From contig NZ_SJJZ01000001.1 of assembly GCF_004331345.1 (NCBI RefSeq), forward strand, positions 1,240,001-1,304,000: a stretch of DNA of 64,000 nt, read 5' to 3'. The position numbers were made by a program, and so were the translations under genes. The notes beneath the pieces were generated by a model, which had not been told where the DNA came from, made no database searches, and worked only from the letters and a program-made list of their open reading frames with translations. Shown in pieces: positions 22,621-32,044 of the stretch. This DNA is from Kribbella soli (lineage in GTDB: Bacteria; Actinomycetota; Actinomycetes; Propionibacteriales; Kribbellaceae). Numbering within the stretch: position 1 is the first letter of the stretch; every line of letters begins with the position of its first letter.

Positions 22621-24078
22621 TCAGGTCGCGAGCGCGAACATGATGCTCGGGAGGACCGAGAGTACGGCGGCCACCGCGGTGCAGAGGGAGATCATCGTGA
22701 CGGCCGGGGTCTCGATGTCCACCGAGAACGGATCGTCGGCGGGCAGGCGGAAGAGTTCCGCGACCCAGCGGAGGTAGACGGCGAGGCCGATCATGACGTT
22801 CACGGCCATGACAATCGCGAGCCAGCCGAGGTGCGCGTCGATGACGGCCTGGAAGGCGGCGAACTTGGTGAACAGGCCCGCGAGACCCGGCGGCAGGCCG
22901 GCCAGGACCACCAGGAAGAAGATGAGGGCCGCGGCCAGACCGGGTTCGGAGCGGACCATGCCGCGGTAGTCGGTCAGGAGTCCGCCCGGGCGATGCCGCT
23001 GGACGACGGCGACCGCTCCGAAAGCGCCGAGCGTGACCACGACGTACGCCGCCAGGTATCCGACGACGGCCTGCGCGTCCCCCGCGGCCAACGGTGCGAG
23101 CAGGAACCCGACCTGCCCGATCGACGACCAGGCGAGCAGCCGGACCGCCTCGACCTGACGCAGCGCGGCCAAGTTCCCGACCGTCATCGTCACAGCCGCA
23201 AGGATCGCGACCGCCGTACGCAACTGTGAACCGGTCGGCGCGATCCCGGACGTCACCAGCACGAGCAACCCGGCCACACCAGCGGACTTCGACACCACCG
23301 CGAGGAACGTGGTCACCTCGATCGGCGCACCGACGTACGTGTCCGGCAACCACGCGTGGAACGGCACCGCCGCGATCTTGAACGCGAAGCCGACGATCAC
23401 GAACAGCCCGGCCGCGAACGCCACCCGCGCGAGATCCGGATCCAGTCCGGTCAGCCGGTTCGCGATCGTGGACAGGTACAGCGACCCGGTCACGCCGTAC
23501 AGGTAGGAAACCCCGAACAGCATCACGGCCGTCGACAGCACCGACACGAGGAACGCCTTCATCGCGCCCTCGGACCCACGCCGGTCCCGCCGCAGCGCGA
23601 CCATCGCGAAGCTCGGCAGCGACACCACCTCGAGGGCGATCACCAGCGTCGCCAGATCCCGCGCACCGGCCAGCACGGTCGCACCGGTCAACGCGCTCAG
23701 CAGCAGGAAGTGGTACTCCCCGATCGGCACGTCCGCCGCCAGCAAGCGGTACGCCGAGAGTCCGACGACGCCGAGCCCGCCGATCAGAAGCACCGCCCAC
23801 AACCCGGCCGTCAACGGTTCGAAGACCAGGCTGCACTGCGCCGGTCCCTCGACCGCGGGCCGGCAGAACGCGGGCTTGAAGTCGTCCCGATGCGCCCACA
23901 CGAACACGAGCCCGAACAGGATCACCACACTGGTCAGCAGAGTGACGACGGTGTGCCGAAGCTCGGCCGAGGCACTCTTCCAGAAGCTGTCGACCAGCAG
24001 TACGGCGACCGCGCCGATCGCCAGCACCAGCGGTACTGCGATCGCCTGCCAATCGGTCCAGGTCAGGGTCAGGGTCAT
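22621..24078 (-). CDS. nuoN: NADH-quinone oxidoreductase subunit N
   Basis: A protein of 485 residues, the usual length for this proton-pumping, antiporter-like subunit of complex I. There are about 13-14 hydrophobic helices, and the conserved FKIAAVPFHAWLPDTYVGAP segment with the key Lys, together with RLLAWSSIGQVGFLL, identifies it. The ATG at 24078 overlaps the nuoM stop (ATGA). It is the last gene of the nuoIJKLMN block. A much longer frame that appears to fuse it upstream is noncoding readthrough of the nuoM region. Confidence 0.95.
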   Translation of the reverse strand: MTLTLTWTDWQAIAVPLVLAIGAVAVLLVDSFWKSASAELRHTVVTLLTSVVILFGLVFVWAHRDDFKPAFCRPAVEGPAQCSLVFEPLTAGLWAVLLIGGLGVVGLSAYRLLAADVPIGEYHFLLLSALTGATVLAGARDLATLVIALEVVSLPSFAMVALRRDRRGSEGAMKAFLVSVLSTAVMLFGVSYLYGVTGSLYLSTIANRLTGLDPDLARVAFAAGLFVIVGFAFKIAAVPFHAWLPDTYVGAPIEVTTFLAVVSKSAGVAGLLVLVTSGIAPTGSQLRTAVAILAAVTMTVGNLAALRQVEAVRLLAWSSIGQVGFLLAPLAAGDAQAVVGYLAAYVVVTLGAFGAVAVVQRHRPGGLLTDYRGMVRSEPGLAAALIFFLVVLAGLPPGLAGLFTKFAAFQAVIDAHLGWLAIVMAVNVMIGLAVYLRWVAELFRLPADDPFSVDIETPAVTMISLCTAVAAVLSVLPSIMFALAT

Positions 24079-25577
24079 AGAGCACCCCATTGCTGCAGGA
24101 GGAGACCGGGCCAGACGCCGAGCAGCACGGTCAACGTGATCAGCGGGGCCCAGGTGACCAGCTCGATGCGGCTGAGATCGACCGCGAACGCGGCCGGCGG
24201 GTTCTCGGCCGGATCGCCCTGGCACAGGTTGCGGACCAGCCGCAGGAAATACGCGGCGGTCAGCACCGTTCCGAGTCCGGCGATCACCATGAACACCAGG
24301 AACGTTGTCCGCGGCAACCACGGCGCCGGGTGGTACGCGCCGAGCAGGACCAGCATCTCGCCCCAGAACCCGGCCAGCCCCGGCAGCCCGAGCGACGCGA
24401 GACACGCGAACGTCAGCAGCGCGGCGATCCGCGGCAGCCGGGCGTACAGCGCCCGCCCGATCGTCCGCAGGTCGCTGGTGTCGTGACGGTCCTTGATCGC
24501 ACCGGCCAGGAAGAACAGCAGCCCGGTGATCAGCCCGTGCGCGATGTTCGCGAACAGCGCGCCGCGCAGACCGGCCGGCGAGAGCGTCGAGATCCCGAGC
24601 CCGATGAACCCCATGTGCCCGACGCTCGAATACGCGATCAGCCGCTTCACGTCGGTCTGCGCGAGGCAGGCCAGCGAGCCCGCGACGATCGCGACCGTCG
24701 AGAACGCCCCGAGGTACGGCGCGATCGTCGCCGTCGCGTCCGGCAGCACCGGCACCAGGATCCGGATCATGCCGTACGTCCCCAGCTTCAGCAGTACGCC
24801 GGCCAGCAGCACCGAACCGACCGTCGGCGCCTTCGCGTGCGCGTCCGGCAACCAGATGTGCAGCGGCCAGAGCGGCACCTTCACCGCCAGCCCGATCGCG
24901 ATCAGCAGCGCCGCGGCCAACGGGATCCCGTGTCCGCCGGCGACCGGCGAACTGGTCAGCTCGACGATGTCGAGCGTGCCCGCCACCCGCTGCACCAGCA
25001 GAAATCCGAGCAGCATCAGCGCGGACCCGAACACGGTCATCAGTACGAAAGTGTTCGCGGCGCGTTTCCGCCCGGCCGGGTCGTGGTGGTCGCCCCAGAT
25101 GTCGATGACCAGCCACATCGGGATCAGCACGATCTCGAAGCAGACGAAGAACAGCACCAGGTCCAGCGCCGAGAACGTCCCGATCACGCCGGCCTCGATG
25201 ACCAGCAGCAGCGCGATCAGGGAACGGGTCCGGCCGATCCGCGGTGTGATCTTCAGCGAGTACAGGCAGCACAGGAAGGTCAGTAGCGCGGTGAGCACGA
25301 TCAGCGGCACCGAGATCGAGTCGACGCCGAGGTGGAACCGGACGCCGAGCGAAGGGATCCACGCGACGTCGATCTCGGTCGCGGGTGCGTCCTGCGGCCC
25401 GTACGCGAACCAGCCGCCGTTCTGCGGCCAGAGCAGCACCGACCCGACCAGCACGAGCCCGGAAATCACCGATCCGTACGCCGCCGCCAACCGGTCCCCG
25501 ATCGCCGCGGGGATCGACCACAGCGCGCCCGCGGCCAGGAGCGGCAACACGAGGATCGCCAGCAGGATTGCGTTCAC
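24075..25577 (-). CDS. nuoM: NADH-quinone oxidoreductase subunit M
   Basis: A protein of 500 residues with about 14 membrane helices. FHLGVDSISVPLIVLTALLT, VPLWPLHIWLPDAHAKAPT and KRLIAYSSVGHMGFIGLG are the NuoM signatures around the proton-channel lysines and the discontinuous helices. The GTG start at 25577 overlaps the nuoL stop by GTGA. It pumps protons in the membrane arm of complex I, between NuoL and NuoN. Confidence 0.95.
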   Translation of the reverse strand: MNAILLAILVLPLLAAGALWSIPAAIGDRLAAAYGSVISGLVLVGSVLLWPQNGGWFAYGPQDAPATEIDVAWIPSLGVRFHLGVDSISVPLIVLTALLTFLCCLYSLKITPRIGRTRSLIALLLVIEAGVIGTFSALDLVLFFVCFEIVLIPMWLVIDIWGDHHDPAGRKRAANTFVLMTVFGSALMLLGFLLVQRVAGTLDIVELTSSPVAGGHGIPLAAALLIAIGLAVKVPLWPLHIWLPDAHAKAPTVGSVLLAGVLLKLGTYGMIRILVPVLPDATATIAPYLGAFSTVAIVAGSLACLAQTDVKRLIAYSSVGHMGFIGLGISTLSPAGLRGALFANIAHGLITGLLFFLAGAIKDRHDTSDLRTIGRALYARLPRIAALLTFACLASLGLPGLAGFWGEMLVLLGAYHPAPWLPRTTFLVFMVIAGLGTVLTAAYFLRLVRNLCQGDPAENPPAAFAVDLSRIELVTWAPLITLTVLLGVWPGLLLQQWGAL

Positions 25578-27337
25578 GAGCCGATCACCCCCGCCAGCAC
25601 GGCCAGCGCGACCACGCCGATGACGGCCGCGGTGAGATAGGTCTGAACGTTCCCGGTCTGCAGCCGCCGGAGCCCTTGCGACGCGAGCATCCCAGTCCGG
25701 CCGACCGCGCGTACATAAGCCCCGATGACATCGCGATCGCCCGCCACCGTCAGCTTCGCCAGCCACTTCACGGGCACGACGACCAGACCGTGGTACGCCG
25801 GATCGACGCCGAACTCACGCTCCAGCAGGATCGGCCGCGGATCTGCCCCACGCCGCCACAGCGAGTACGCCGGGAGCGCGCCGAGCAGCACGAGCGCGGT
25901 CGAGATCAGCCCGATCGCCCAGTTGAGATGCACGCCGTCGGCGTACCCGAGCGCGATCGCGGCGACCGCGAGGAGAACGAGCGGCGCCAGCATCACCCAG
26001 GGCGCGTCGCGGAGCTTGGAGCTGTCGGGATCGTCGAGGTCGGCCGCCGCGTCGCCGTCCTCGAACGCGCCGATGCCGCCGGCGAGCGCCGGCGTACGGA
26101 AGAAGGTCCACAGCCACAACCGCAGGCAGTAGAACGCCGTCAACGCAGCCGTCAGGCAGACCGAGACCAGCACCACCCAGCCGACGCCCGACCCGTCGTG
26201 AGCCTTCTCCCAGGCGGCTTCGATCACCGTGTCCTTGGAGAAGAACCCGGCGAACCCGGGCACGCCGGCCAACGCCGCGAGACCGACCGTCATCGTCAGG
26301 AACGTGACCTGCAGTGCTTTCCGCAACTTTCCGCGGCGCGTGTACCGACGCAGTACGACGAGGGCCGCGCTGCCGACCTGGTGCAGGAGCACGCCGGCGC
26401 AGAGGAACAGCAGGCCCTTGAACGCGGCATGCGTGACGAGGTGGAAGAGCGCCGCGTGCCGGCCGTCCGCCGTACCGAGGGACAACGCGGAGAACATGAT
26501 CGCGAGCTGGCTCACCGTCGACCAGGCGAGGACCCGTTTCACCTCGACCGCCGCGGACGCGCAGAGAGCGGCGAACAGCATCGTCACGCAGGCAATGATC
26601 GCCAGCACCGTCAGCGTCGTCTCCGCGGCGGAGAAAACGTTGTACATCCGCGCGATCAGGAAGACGCCGGCGGCAACCATCGTGGCCGCGTGGATCAGGG
26701 CGCTGACCGGGCTCGGACCGGGCATCGCGTCCGGGAGCCAGGTCTGCAGCGGAACCTGCGCCGACTTCCCGACGACCCCGACGAGGAGCAGCAGCGTCCC
26801 GGTCGTGAGCACGCCGGGGGAAATCCGCGCCGGATCGAGTTCGGAAATCCGGAAAGTGTGCGCACCGAGACCGAGCACGAAGATTCCGAACAAGAACCCG
26901 ACGTCGGCGAACCGCGTCATCAGGAACGCCTTGACCGCACCCGAGCGCGCGTCGCGGCGTTCCCAGTAGTGGCCGATCAGGAGGTACGAGCAGGCGCCCA
27001 TCACTTCCCAGCCGATCAGCAGGAAGAACAGGCTGTCCGAGATCACCACGGTCACCATCGCCGCGGTGAACAACGTGACGAGAGCGTGGTACGACGCCGC
27101 GCGCTGGTGCAGGTACCCGAGTGAGTAGACCTGGACGCACGTCGCGATCACACCCACGACGACGAGCAGCAGGACAGTCAGGTCGTCGTTGCGGACCGCG
27201 AAGCCGATGGTGAGGTCGCCGACCTGCGAGTTCAGGAACGCGTACTGATCCGGGGTGGCACCGTGCAGGAGCGCGGCGAACAGGAGGATCAGCAGCGAGA
27301 AGCCGACACCGGCCACCCGCCAGACGGTGGCGATCAC
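25574..27337 (-). CDS. nuoL: NADH-quinone oxidoreductase subunit L
   Basis: A protein of 587 residues, slightly shorter than the usual 610-640. [60 protein letters not shown] and [20 protein letters not shown] are typical of this distal proton-pumping subunit; the long amphipathic helix HL lies in the C-terminal third. The start is GTG 27337, overlapping the nuoK stop (GTGA). Confidence 0.95.
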   Translation of the reverse strand: MIATVWRVAGVGFSLLILLFAALLHGATPDQYAFLNSQVGDLTIGFAVRNDDLTVLLLVVVGVIATCVQVYSLGYLHQRAASYHALVTLFTAAMVTVVISDSLFFLLIGWEVMGACSYLLIGHYWERRDARSGAVKAFLMTRFADVGFLFGIFVLGLGAHTFRISELDPARISPGVLTTGTLLLLVGVVGKSAQVPLQTWLPDAMPGPSPVSALIHAATMVAAGVFLIARMYNVFSAAETTLTVLAIIACVTMLFAALCASAAVEVKRVLAWSTVSQLAIMFSALSLGTADGRHAALFHLVTHAAFKGLLFLCAGVLLHQVGSAALVVLRRYTRRGKLRKALQVTFLTMTVGLAALAGVPGFAGFFSKDTVIEAAWEKAHDGSGVGWVVLVSVCLTAALTAFYCLRLWLWTFFRTPALAGGIGAFEDGDAAADLDDPDSSKLRDAPWVMLAPLVLLAVAAIALGYADGVHLNWAIGLISTALVLLGALPAYSLWRRGADPRPILLEREFGVDPAYHGLVVVPVKWLAKLTVAGDRDVIGAYVRAVGRTGMLASQGLRRLQTGNVQTYLTAAVIGVVALAVLAGVIGS

Positions 27338-27651
27338 GACGCCTCCTCGTGCTCGAGAAGGTCGCGGGCCGCATCGGCGTCGACGTGGCCGTGACCGCGG
27401 AACAGCAGCAGGACGATCGCCAGGCCGAGTCCGATCTCGGCAGCGGCCAGCGTGATCACGAAGATCGCGAGCGTCTGGCCGGTGGCCTCGTCGACCCGCC
27501 ACGCGTCGAAGGCGACCAGGTTCAGGTTCACGGCATTCAGCATCAGCTCGAACGACATCAGCATCGTGATCACGTTCCGGCGCGCGAGAACGCCGTACAC
27601 GCCGATGCAGAACAGGACGACCGCCAGCAGCAGCGGCAGGACCAACGGCAT
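27334..27651 (-). CDS. nuoK: NADH-quinone oxidoreductase subunit K
   Basis: A protein of 105 residues with three membrane helices. The family residues are visible in [29 protein letters not shown] (helix-2 Glu in FELML) and [15 protein letters not shown] (second conserved Glu), both part of the proton pathway of complex I. The C-terminal tail [17 protein letters not shown] is slightly longer and more charged than usual. It lies 2 bp downstream of the nuoJ stop. Confidence 0.95.
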   Translation of the reverse strand: MPLVLPLLLAVVLFCIGVYGVLARRNVITMLMSFELMLNAVNLNLVAFDAWRVDEATGQTLAIFVITLAAAEIGLGLAIVLLLFRGHGHVDADAARDLLEHEEAS

Positions 27652-27653
27652 CG

Positions 27654-28166
27654 TCAGTCCTCCTTCTTCCGCTGGGCCGATTCGGTCCGCTGAGACAGGG
27701 CGATCGCGCCGATCAGGGCCGCCAGCAGCAGGACCGAGAGAACCTCGAACGGGAGCACCCAGTTCTTGAAGACCTGAGTACCCACCGCCGTGGCCGATCC
27801 GTCGGTCACCGGCTTGATCTTCTCGTTGCCGAAGGCAAGAACCACCCCGGCGCCGAGGATCAGCGCGAGCACCGCGGCGACGGCGGCCGCGAACGGGGCG
27901 CGGCCGGAAGTGATCTCGGGCAGCGGGTTGGTCGGCGCCTTGGTGAGCATCAGCGCGAACAGCACGAGGACGACGATCGCGCCGACGTACACCAGGATCT
28001 GGACCAGCGCGACGAACTCGGCGTGCAGCGCGCCGAAGCAGCCGGCGACCGCGCCGAGCGCGAGCACCAGCCAGAGCGCGGCGTGCACAATCCGGCGGGA
28101 CACCACCACGACAACGGCGGCCACCACCGCCACCGCACCGGCGACGGAGAACAGAGCAGTGGTCAC
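27654..28166 (-). CDS. nuoJ: NADH-quinone oxidoreductase subunit J
   Basis: A protein of 170 residues with five hydrophobic helices. [41 protein letters not shown] (helix 3, the pi-bulge helix that links the quinone site to the pumps) and [16 protein letters not shown] are diagnostic. The GTG start at 28166 overlaps the nuoI stop (GTGA). The loop after helix 4 ([18 protein letters not shown]) is longer than in the E. coli subunit, as is common in actinomycetes. Confidence 0.93.
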   Translation of the reverse strand: MTTALFSVAGAVAVVAAVVVVVSRRIVHAALWLVLALGAVAGCFGALHAEFVALVQILVYVGAIVVLVLFALMLTKAPTNPLPEITSGRAPFAAAVAAVLALILGAGVVLAFGNEKIKPVTDGSATAVGTQVFKNWVLPFEVLSVLLLAALIGAIALSQRTESAQRKKED

Positions 28167-28681
28167 GCTTCGTCCTCGGAGGCCTCGGATGCCTCGGATG
28201 CCTCGGATGCCTCGGATGCTGGACCGGGGTCGATGGGCTGCGGCGCCGGGACCGTCCACATCCAGTCGCGGAGCCGGTCCTTCTCGTGGGTCAGGTTCCG
28301 GATGTCGGTTTCGGCGTACTCGAACTCCGGCGACCAGAACAGCGCGTCGAACGGGCAGGCCTCGATGCAGATCCCGCAGTACATGCAGAGGCTGAAGTCG
28401 ATCGCGAACCGGTCCAGCACGTTCCGGCTGCGTTCCCGGGCCTGCTCACCGACCGACGGCGCGGTCTCGGTGTGCGAGTCGATGTAGATGCACCAGCTCG
28501 GGCACTCGCGGGCGCACAGCATGCAGGAGGTGCAGTTCTCCTCCATCAGCGCGATGACGCCGCGGCTGCGCGGCGGCAACTCCGGCTGGACGTCCGGGTA
28601 CTGCTCGGTGACGGAACGACGGGCCAGGGTCTTCGCGGTGACCTTCAACCCCTCGACCAGGCCCTTGCCAGGCAGTCCCAC
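28163..28681 (-). CDS. nuoI: NADH-quinone oxidoreductase subunit I (2 x 4Fe-4S)
   Basis: A protein of 172 residues. Two ferredoxin motifs, [12 protein letters not shown] and [12 protein letters not shown], bind the N6a and N6b clusters that carry electrons to the quinone site. The GTG start has GGGAGG about 7 nt upstream. The C-terminus ends in an acidic EAS tract encoded by a 9-bp repeat. It is the first nuo gene of this block, 45 bp after the MTHFR-like gene on the same strand. In a complex lacking NuoEFG, this subunit would be the natural entry point for ferredoxin electrons (inference). Confidence 0.95.
   Translation of the reverse strand: MGLPGKGLVEGLKVTAKTLARRSVTEQYPDVQPELPPRSRGVIALMEENCTSCMLCARECPSWCIYIDSHTETAPSVGEQARERSRNVLDRFAIDFSLCMYCGICIEACPFDALFWSPEFEYAETDIRNLTHEKDRLRDWMWTVPAPQPIDPGPASEASEASEASEASEDEA
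28182..28217. repeat. 9-bp tandem repeat (GCCTCGGAT)x4 in the nuoI 3' end
   Basis: Four perfect copies of GCCTCGGAT encode a repeating E-A-S tripeptide near the NuoI C-terminus. A 9-bp unit keeps the frame, so copy number can change without disrupting the following nuoJ overlap. Confidence 0.9.
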
Positions 28682-28726
28682 GCTCCACCTCCCGTCTCTT
28701 AGCAGGACATTAGCCGATCTGCCGCC

Positions 28727-29479
28727 TCACAAGTCGCGTTCGAGGCGGGCCGCGACCTGGCGGTACCGGCTGACCGGTATCAGGTGAACGCCCTCGAAGG
28801 CCCCGGAGTCACGGATCTTCAGGATCTGCTCACAGGCGTGGTCCACCCCGGCGTCCCGGTCCCGCTCCACCGCCTCGATCAGATCGGCCGGGATCTGGAG
28901 CTGGGGCAGCTTGGCAAGGTTGTGGGCCATCTGCGCGGAGGCGAGCACCATCACCCCGGCGTACACCGGGATGTCGAGCTCGACCGACTCGCGCCAGCGG
29001 AGCAGCTCGTCGAGGTCGTAGCTGACCTGGACGTACAGGAAGTCGGCCTCGGCCTTCCATTTCGGCACCGGCCGGAGCCGGGTGGCGGCCCCGACCTTGA
29101 ACGGGTCACAGCCCGGGTACGTCGTCTCGCGGGTCTGCTCGATCATCCGCCGTACCGTCAACTGACTCGTGCGGGCGCCCTCCGCCGGGTCGTCGCCGTG
29201 CACGAACAGAAAACGTTCTACTCCGTACGCCGCCGCGGTCAGCAGGTCCCGGCGGAAACCGAGCAGATTCCGGTCCCGCGAGTTGAGGCACGCGATCCCC
29301 CGCGCGCCCATCAACTGCACTTCGTTGGCCACCGCAACACTCGAAACGGTCGCCCGTCCGATGTGGTTGTCCGGGATCAGGAACCCGTCCGCGATCGGAC
29401 TCATCACCCCGATCTGATGCCGCACCTTCTTCAGATCCGGCCGCGTCGGCGGCTCCACCTCACAGATCAGCTCGAACAC
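28727..29479 (-). CDS. methylenetetrahydrofolate reductase-like protein (noncanonical, FAD-linked TIM-barrel family)
   Basis: A protein of 250 residues. It resembles the short MTHFR-like proteins of actinomycetes: FELICEVEPPTRPDL, FLIPDNHIGRATVSS, GIACLNSRDRNLLGFRRDLLTAA and FKVGAATRL..., a TIM-barrel pattern. True MetF is about 290 residues, so folate reduction is not certain. The GTG at 29479 follows GGAGG directly, so translation may be leaderless or use a closer site. It lies just upstream of nuoI on the same strand and may share a transcript, and 38 bp downstream of the sigma gene. Confidence 0.7.
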   Translation of the reverse strand: MFELICEVEPPTRPDLKKVRHQIGVMSPIADGFLIPDNHIGRATVSSVAVANEVQLMGARGIACLNSRDRNLLGFRRDLLTAAAYGVERFLFVHGDDPAEGARTSQLTVRRMIEQTRETTYPGCDPFKVGAATRLRPVPKWKAEADFLYVQVSYDLDELLRWRESVELDIPVYAGVMVLASAQMAHNLAKLPQLQIPADLIEAVERDRDAGVDHACEQILKIRDSGAFEGVHLIPVSRYRQVAARLERDL

Positions 29480-29517
29480 CCTCCGGACCCTACAGAAGGT
29501 CGGCGGGCTGGGCCGGG

Positions 29518-30714
29518 CTATCTCATCCGTGTTCGGAGGAAGTCCTGCTCGGCCTGGTTCGGGGTTCGGGCCAGGGCGGACTGGTAGGCGGCCTGGGCTT
29601 CGGAGGTGCGGTCCAGCCGGGTCAGCAGGTCGGCTCGGATGGCGTGGACGAGGTAGTAGGAGTCGAGCGGCAGGGCGTCGACGAGGGCGAGGGCGGCGGC
29701 GGGTCCCTCGACCTCGGCGACGGCGACGGCTCGGTTGAGGGCTACGACCGGCGTGGGATCCAGCGTGAGGAGGTGGTCGTAGAGCTGGAGGATCTGGCGC
29801 CAGTCGGTGGCGTCGGGAGTCGCGGCGTCGGCGTGGACAGCGTTGATGGCGGCCTGGAGTTGATACGGGCCAGGCTGGTTGCGGCGCAGGCATCGGCGGA
29901 CGAGCGCCTGGCCTTCCTGCAGCAACGCGCGGTCCCACAAGTCGCGGTTCTGGTCGCCGAGACGGATCAGCGTGCCGTCGGGCGCGACGCGGGCCGGGCG
30001 GCGGGAGTGCTGGAGCAACATCAAGGCGAGCAGGCCGACGGCTTCAGGTTCGTCGGGCATCAACTCGACCAACAGCCGGCCTAGCCGGAGAGCCTCGGCG
30101 GCGAGCTCGTCGCGGACCAGGGTTTCGCCGGACGAGGCGGCGTACCCCTCGTTGAAGATCAGGTAGACGACGGCGAGTACGCCGCGGACGCGCTCGGGCA
30201 GATCCGCCTCGTACGGGACGCGGTACGGGATGCCCGCGGTGCGGATCTTGGCCTTGGCGCGGACCAGGCGTTGCGCCATCGTCGGCTCCGGGACGAGAAA
30301 CGCGCGCGCGATCTCCGCCGTGGTCAGCCCGCCGAGCATCCGCAGGGTGAGCGCGACCCGGACGTTCAGCGCCAGCGCCGGATGGCAACACGTGAAGATC
30401 AGCCGGAGACGGTCGTCCTGCACGACGCCCTCCTCCACTGGCTCGTCCTGCGCATGCAACAGCGCCGCCTCGGCCTGCTTGTCCGGCCGTGCCGACTCCC
30501 GCCGCAGGCGGTCGATCGCCCGGTTCCGAGCGGTCGTGATGATCCATCCGGCCGGGCTCGGCGGTACGCCGCTGTCCGGCCACTTCTCCACCGCCGCGGC
30601 GAACGCGTCCTGGACGGCGTCCTCGGCGATCTCCAGGTCGCCGAACACACGCGTCAGCACAGCGACCGCCCGCCCGTGCTCGGCCCGGAAGATCGCAGTG
30701 AGGTCAGGTGTCAC
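29518..30714 (-). CDS. ECF42-type RNA polymerase sigma factor
   Basis: A protein of 398 residues. Region 2 ([30 protein letters not shown]), region 4 ([39 protein letters not shown]), then a DUF6596/TPR-like C-terminal extension of over 200 residues ([25 protein letters not shown]). This is the ECF42 architecture; the extension is needed for activity in characterised members and no anti-sigma is used. The GTG start overlaps the stop of the YCII/DGPF gene (GTGA), the standard ECF42 partner. Confidence 0.93.
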   Translation of the reverse strand: MTPDLTAIFRAEHGRAVAVLTRVFGDLEIAEDAVQDAFAAAVEKWPDSGVPPSPAGWIITTARNRAIDRLRRESARPDKQAEAALLHAQDEPVEEGVVQDDRLRLIFTCCHPALALNVRVALTLRMLGGLTTAEIARAFLVPEPTMAQRLVRAKAKIRTAGIPYRVPYEADLPERVRGVLAVVYLIFNEGYAASSGETLVRDELAAEALRLGRLLVELMPDEPEAVGLLALMLLQHSRRPARVAPDGTLIRLGDQNRDLWDRALLQEGQALVRRCLRRNQPGPYQLQAAINAVHADAATPDATDWRQILQLYDHLLTLDPTPVVALNRAVAVAEVEGPAAALALVDALPLDSYYLVHAIRADLLTRLDRTSEAQAAYQSALARTPNQAEQDFLRTRMR

Positions 30715-31055
30715 GACTGCGAGGGCCTGACCTCGATCGACAAAGGCTTGAGGACCGCGGCCAACCGCCGCGCCCACCCCAGCGCCGCATCAAGATCTTC
30801 CACCTCGATCACCGTGAACCCGCCGAGGTGCTCCTTGCCTTCGGTGAACGGCCCGTCCGTCACCAGCACGTCGTCGCCCTGTGCCTTCAGCACGGTGGCG
30901 GTCTCCGGCGGGTGCATGCCGGCAGCGAACACCCAGACGCCCGCAGCCTGCATCTCGGCGTTCAGGGCCTCCAGGTCACGCATGATGGGGTCCAGGATCT
31001 CCGGCTCGGGGACCGGACCGTCGGGTTGGTAGATGCTGAGGATGTACTGGTTCAT
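30711..31055 (-). CDS. YCII-related (DGPF) protein, ECF42 partner
   Basis: A protein of 114 residues with the family motif [16 protein letters not shown] and a ferredoxin-like alpha/beta fold ([12 protein letters not shown]...). DGPF proteins are almost always linked to ECF42 sigma factors and are regulated by them; their biochemical role is unresolved. It is coupled to the sigma gene (GTGA). The toroid gene lies 35 bp upstream and may read through. Confidence 0.92.
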   Translation of the reverse strand: MNQYILSIYQPDGPVPEPEILDPIMRDLEALNAEMQAAGVWVFAAGMHPPETATVLKAQGDDVLVTDGPFTEGKEHLGGFTVIEVEDLDAALGWARRLAAVLKPLSIEVRPSQS

Positions 31056-31090
31056 CGTTTGCCTCCTTCTCGCCCTCTACACGAACAGCC

Positions 31091-32044
31091 TCAGCCCGGA
31101 TCGACAGGCAGCGACACCCCGCGCATTCGACGGAGGGAGGATTCCAGGTCGAAAGTCAGCCAGCGAGACAGTTGGGGGTGGGTGGGGTGTTGCCAGAGGC
31201 CGTAGGGGCCTCGGCGGGATTCGAGCCAGGTGACCAGGGCATGTACTCGGCGGTCGTCGGTGGCGGCGCCGCAGCGGGAGGCGAGGTCCAGTAGGAAGGC
31301 GGGATCGACGGCCACGTAGAACGTGATCTGCCCCATCGCGCGTTCGAGGCCTACGAGGCGGGAGACTTCCCAACCGAGGGTCGACTCGTCGCGGATCTCG
31401 CGGTCGAGGAGATGGCCGACACCGATGCGGGCTGCGTCCGATCGGTTGCGCTGGGGGTGCAGTGCGAGGCAGGCCACCGCGCCGGTGGTCGCCGAACGGC
31501 AACCGTCACCGCGGGTGAGTCGCCGGTACTGCTTCTCCGGCGGCGGAGGCCGACCCGGACCACCGAGGTCGGCTTTGGGTCCGGAGGGCCAGGAGCCGTC
31601 GTGGAGTCGTTCGCGCAGCAGCCATTCGTACCCGCGTTCAGCGCGAGGATCGGTGGCGAACCCGGCCGTGGCGATGCCCCGCAACGGTACGACGGTCTGC
31701 ATCGTGATGAACCGCGGTCCGTCCGATGGCTTGCCTGCGGGCCTGTCGTCGAGCCGCAGCGGCCACGAGCCGTCCGGCTGCTGATGGGAGAAGATCGCCT
31801 CGACGGCAGTGGCAAGCTCGGGGCCGCGGTAGCCGAGGTACGCGAGCTGGCAGAGCAGGTAGCCGGCGTCCTGAGGCCGCTCAGCCCCCGCGAGCCGCCC
31901 GAGGAGCGACTGGACGGCGGGGCTCGCTGCGATCTCACCCTGCCAGGCCATGACGTCGTCATCGTCGTTGGCGGCGCCCTCGAGCTCGACGGCCGCGCGC
32001 CACCGCAGCGACGCCGACGGGTCTCCGAGCAGGAGCGTGTTCAT
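31091..32044 (-). CDS. prenyltransferase/squalene-cyclase-like alpha/alpha toroid protein
   Basis: A protein of 317 residues. The repeats [26 protein letters not shown] and [18 protein letters not shown] are QW-type motifs of alpha/alpha toroid folds. Several short proteins of this class in actinomycetes are misannotated NifH and are not enzymes with a known substrate; it lacks the DxDD motif of terpene cyclases. It is the third gene of an operon with the UvrA-like protein (its ATG overlaps that stop by ATGA) and the degenerate kinase-fold protein. Confidence 0.6.
   Translation of the reverse strand: MNTLLLGDPSASLRWRAAVELEGAANDDDDVMAWQGEIAASPAVQSLLGRLAGAERPQDAGYLLCQLAYLGYRGPELATAVEAIFSHQQPDGSWPLRLDDRPAGKPSDGPRFITMQTVVPLRGIATAGFATDPRAERGYEWLLRERLHDGSWPSGPKADLGGPGRPPPPEKQYRRLTRGDGCRSATTGAVACLALHPQRNRSDAARIGVGHLLDREIRDESTLGWEVSRLVGLERAMGQITFYVAVDPAFLLDLASRCGAATDDRRVHALVTWLESRRGPYGLWQHPTHPQLSRWLTFDLESSLRRMRGVSLPVDPG

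Noticed and set aside
24079..25521. A 966-codon frame that seems to fuse nuoN to upstream sequence.
   Set aside because: The upstream part is an arginine-rich shadow of nuoM; nuoN has its own ATG with an ATGA overlap.
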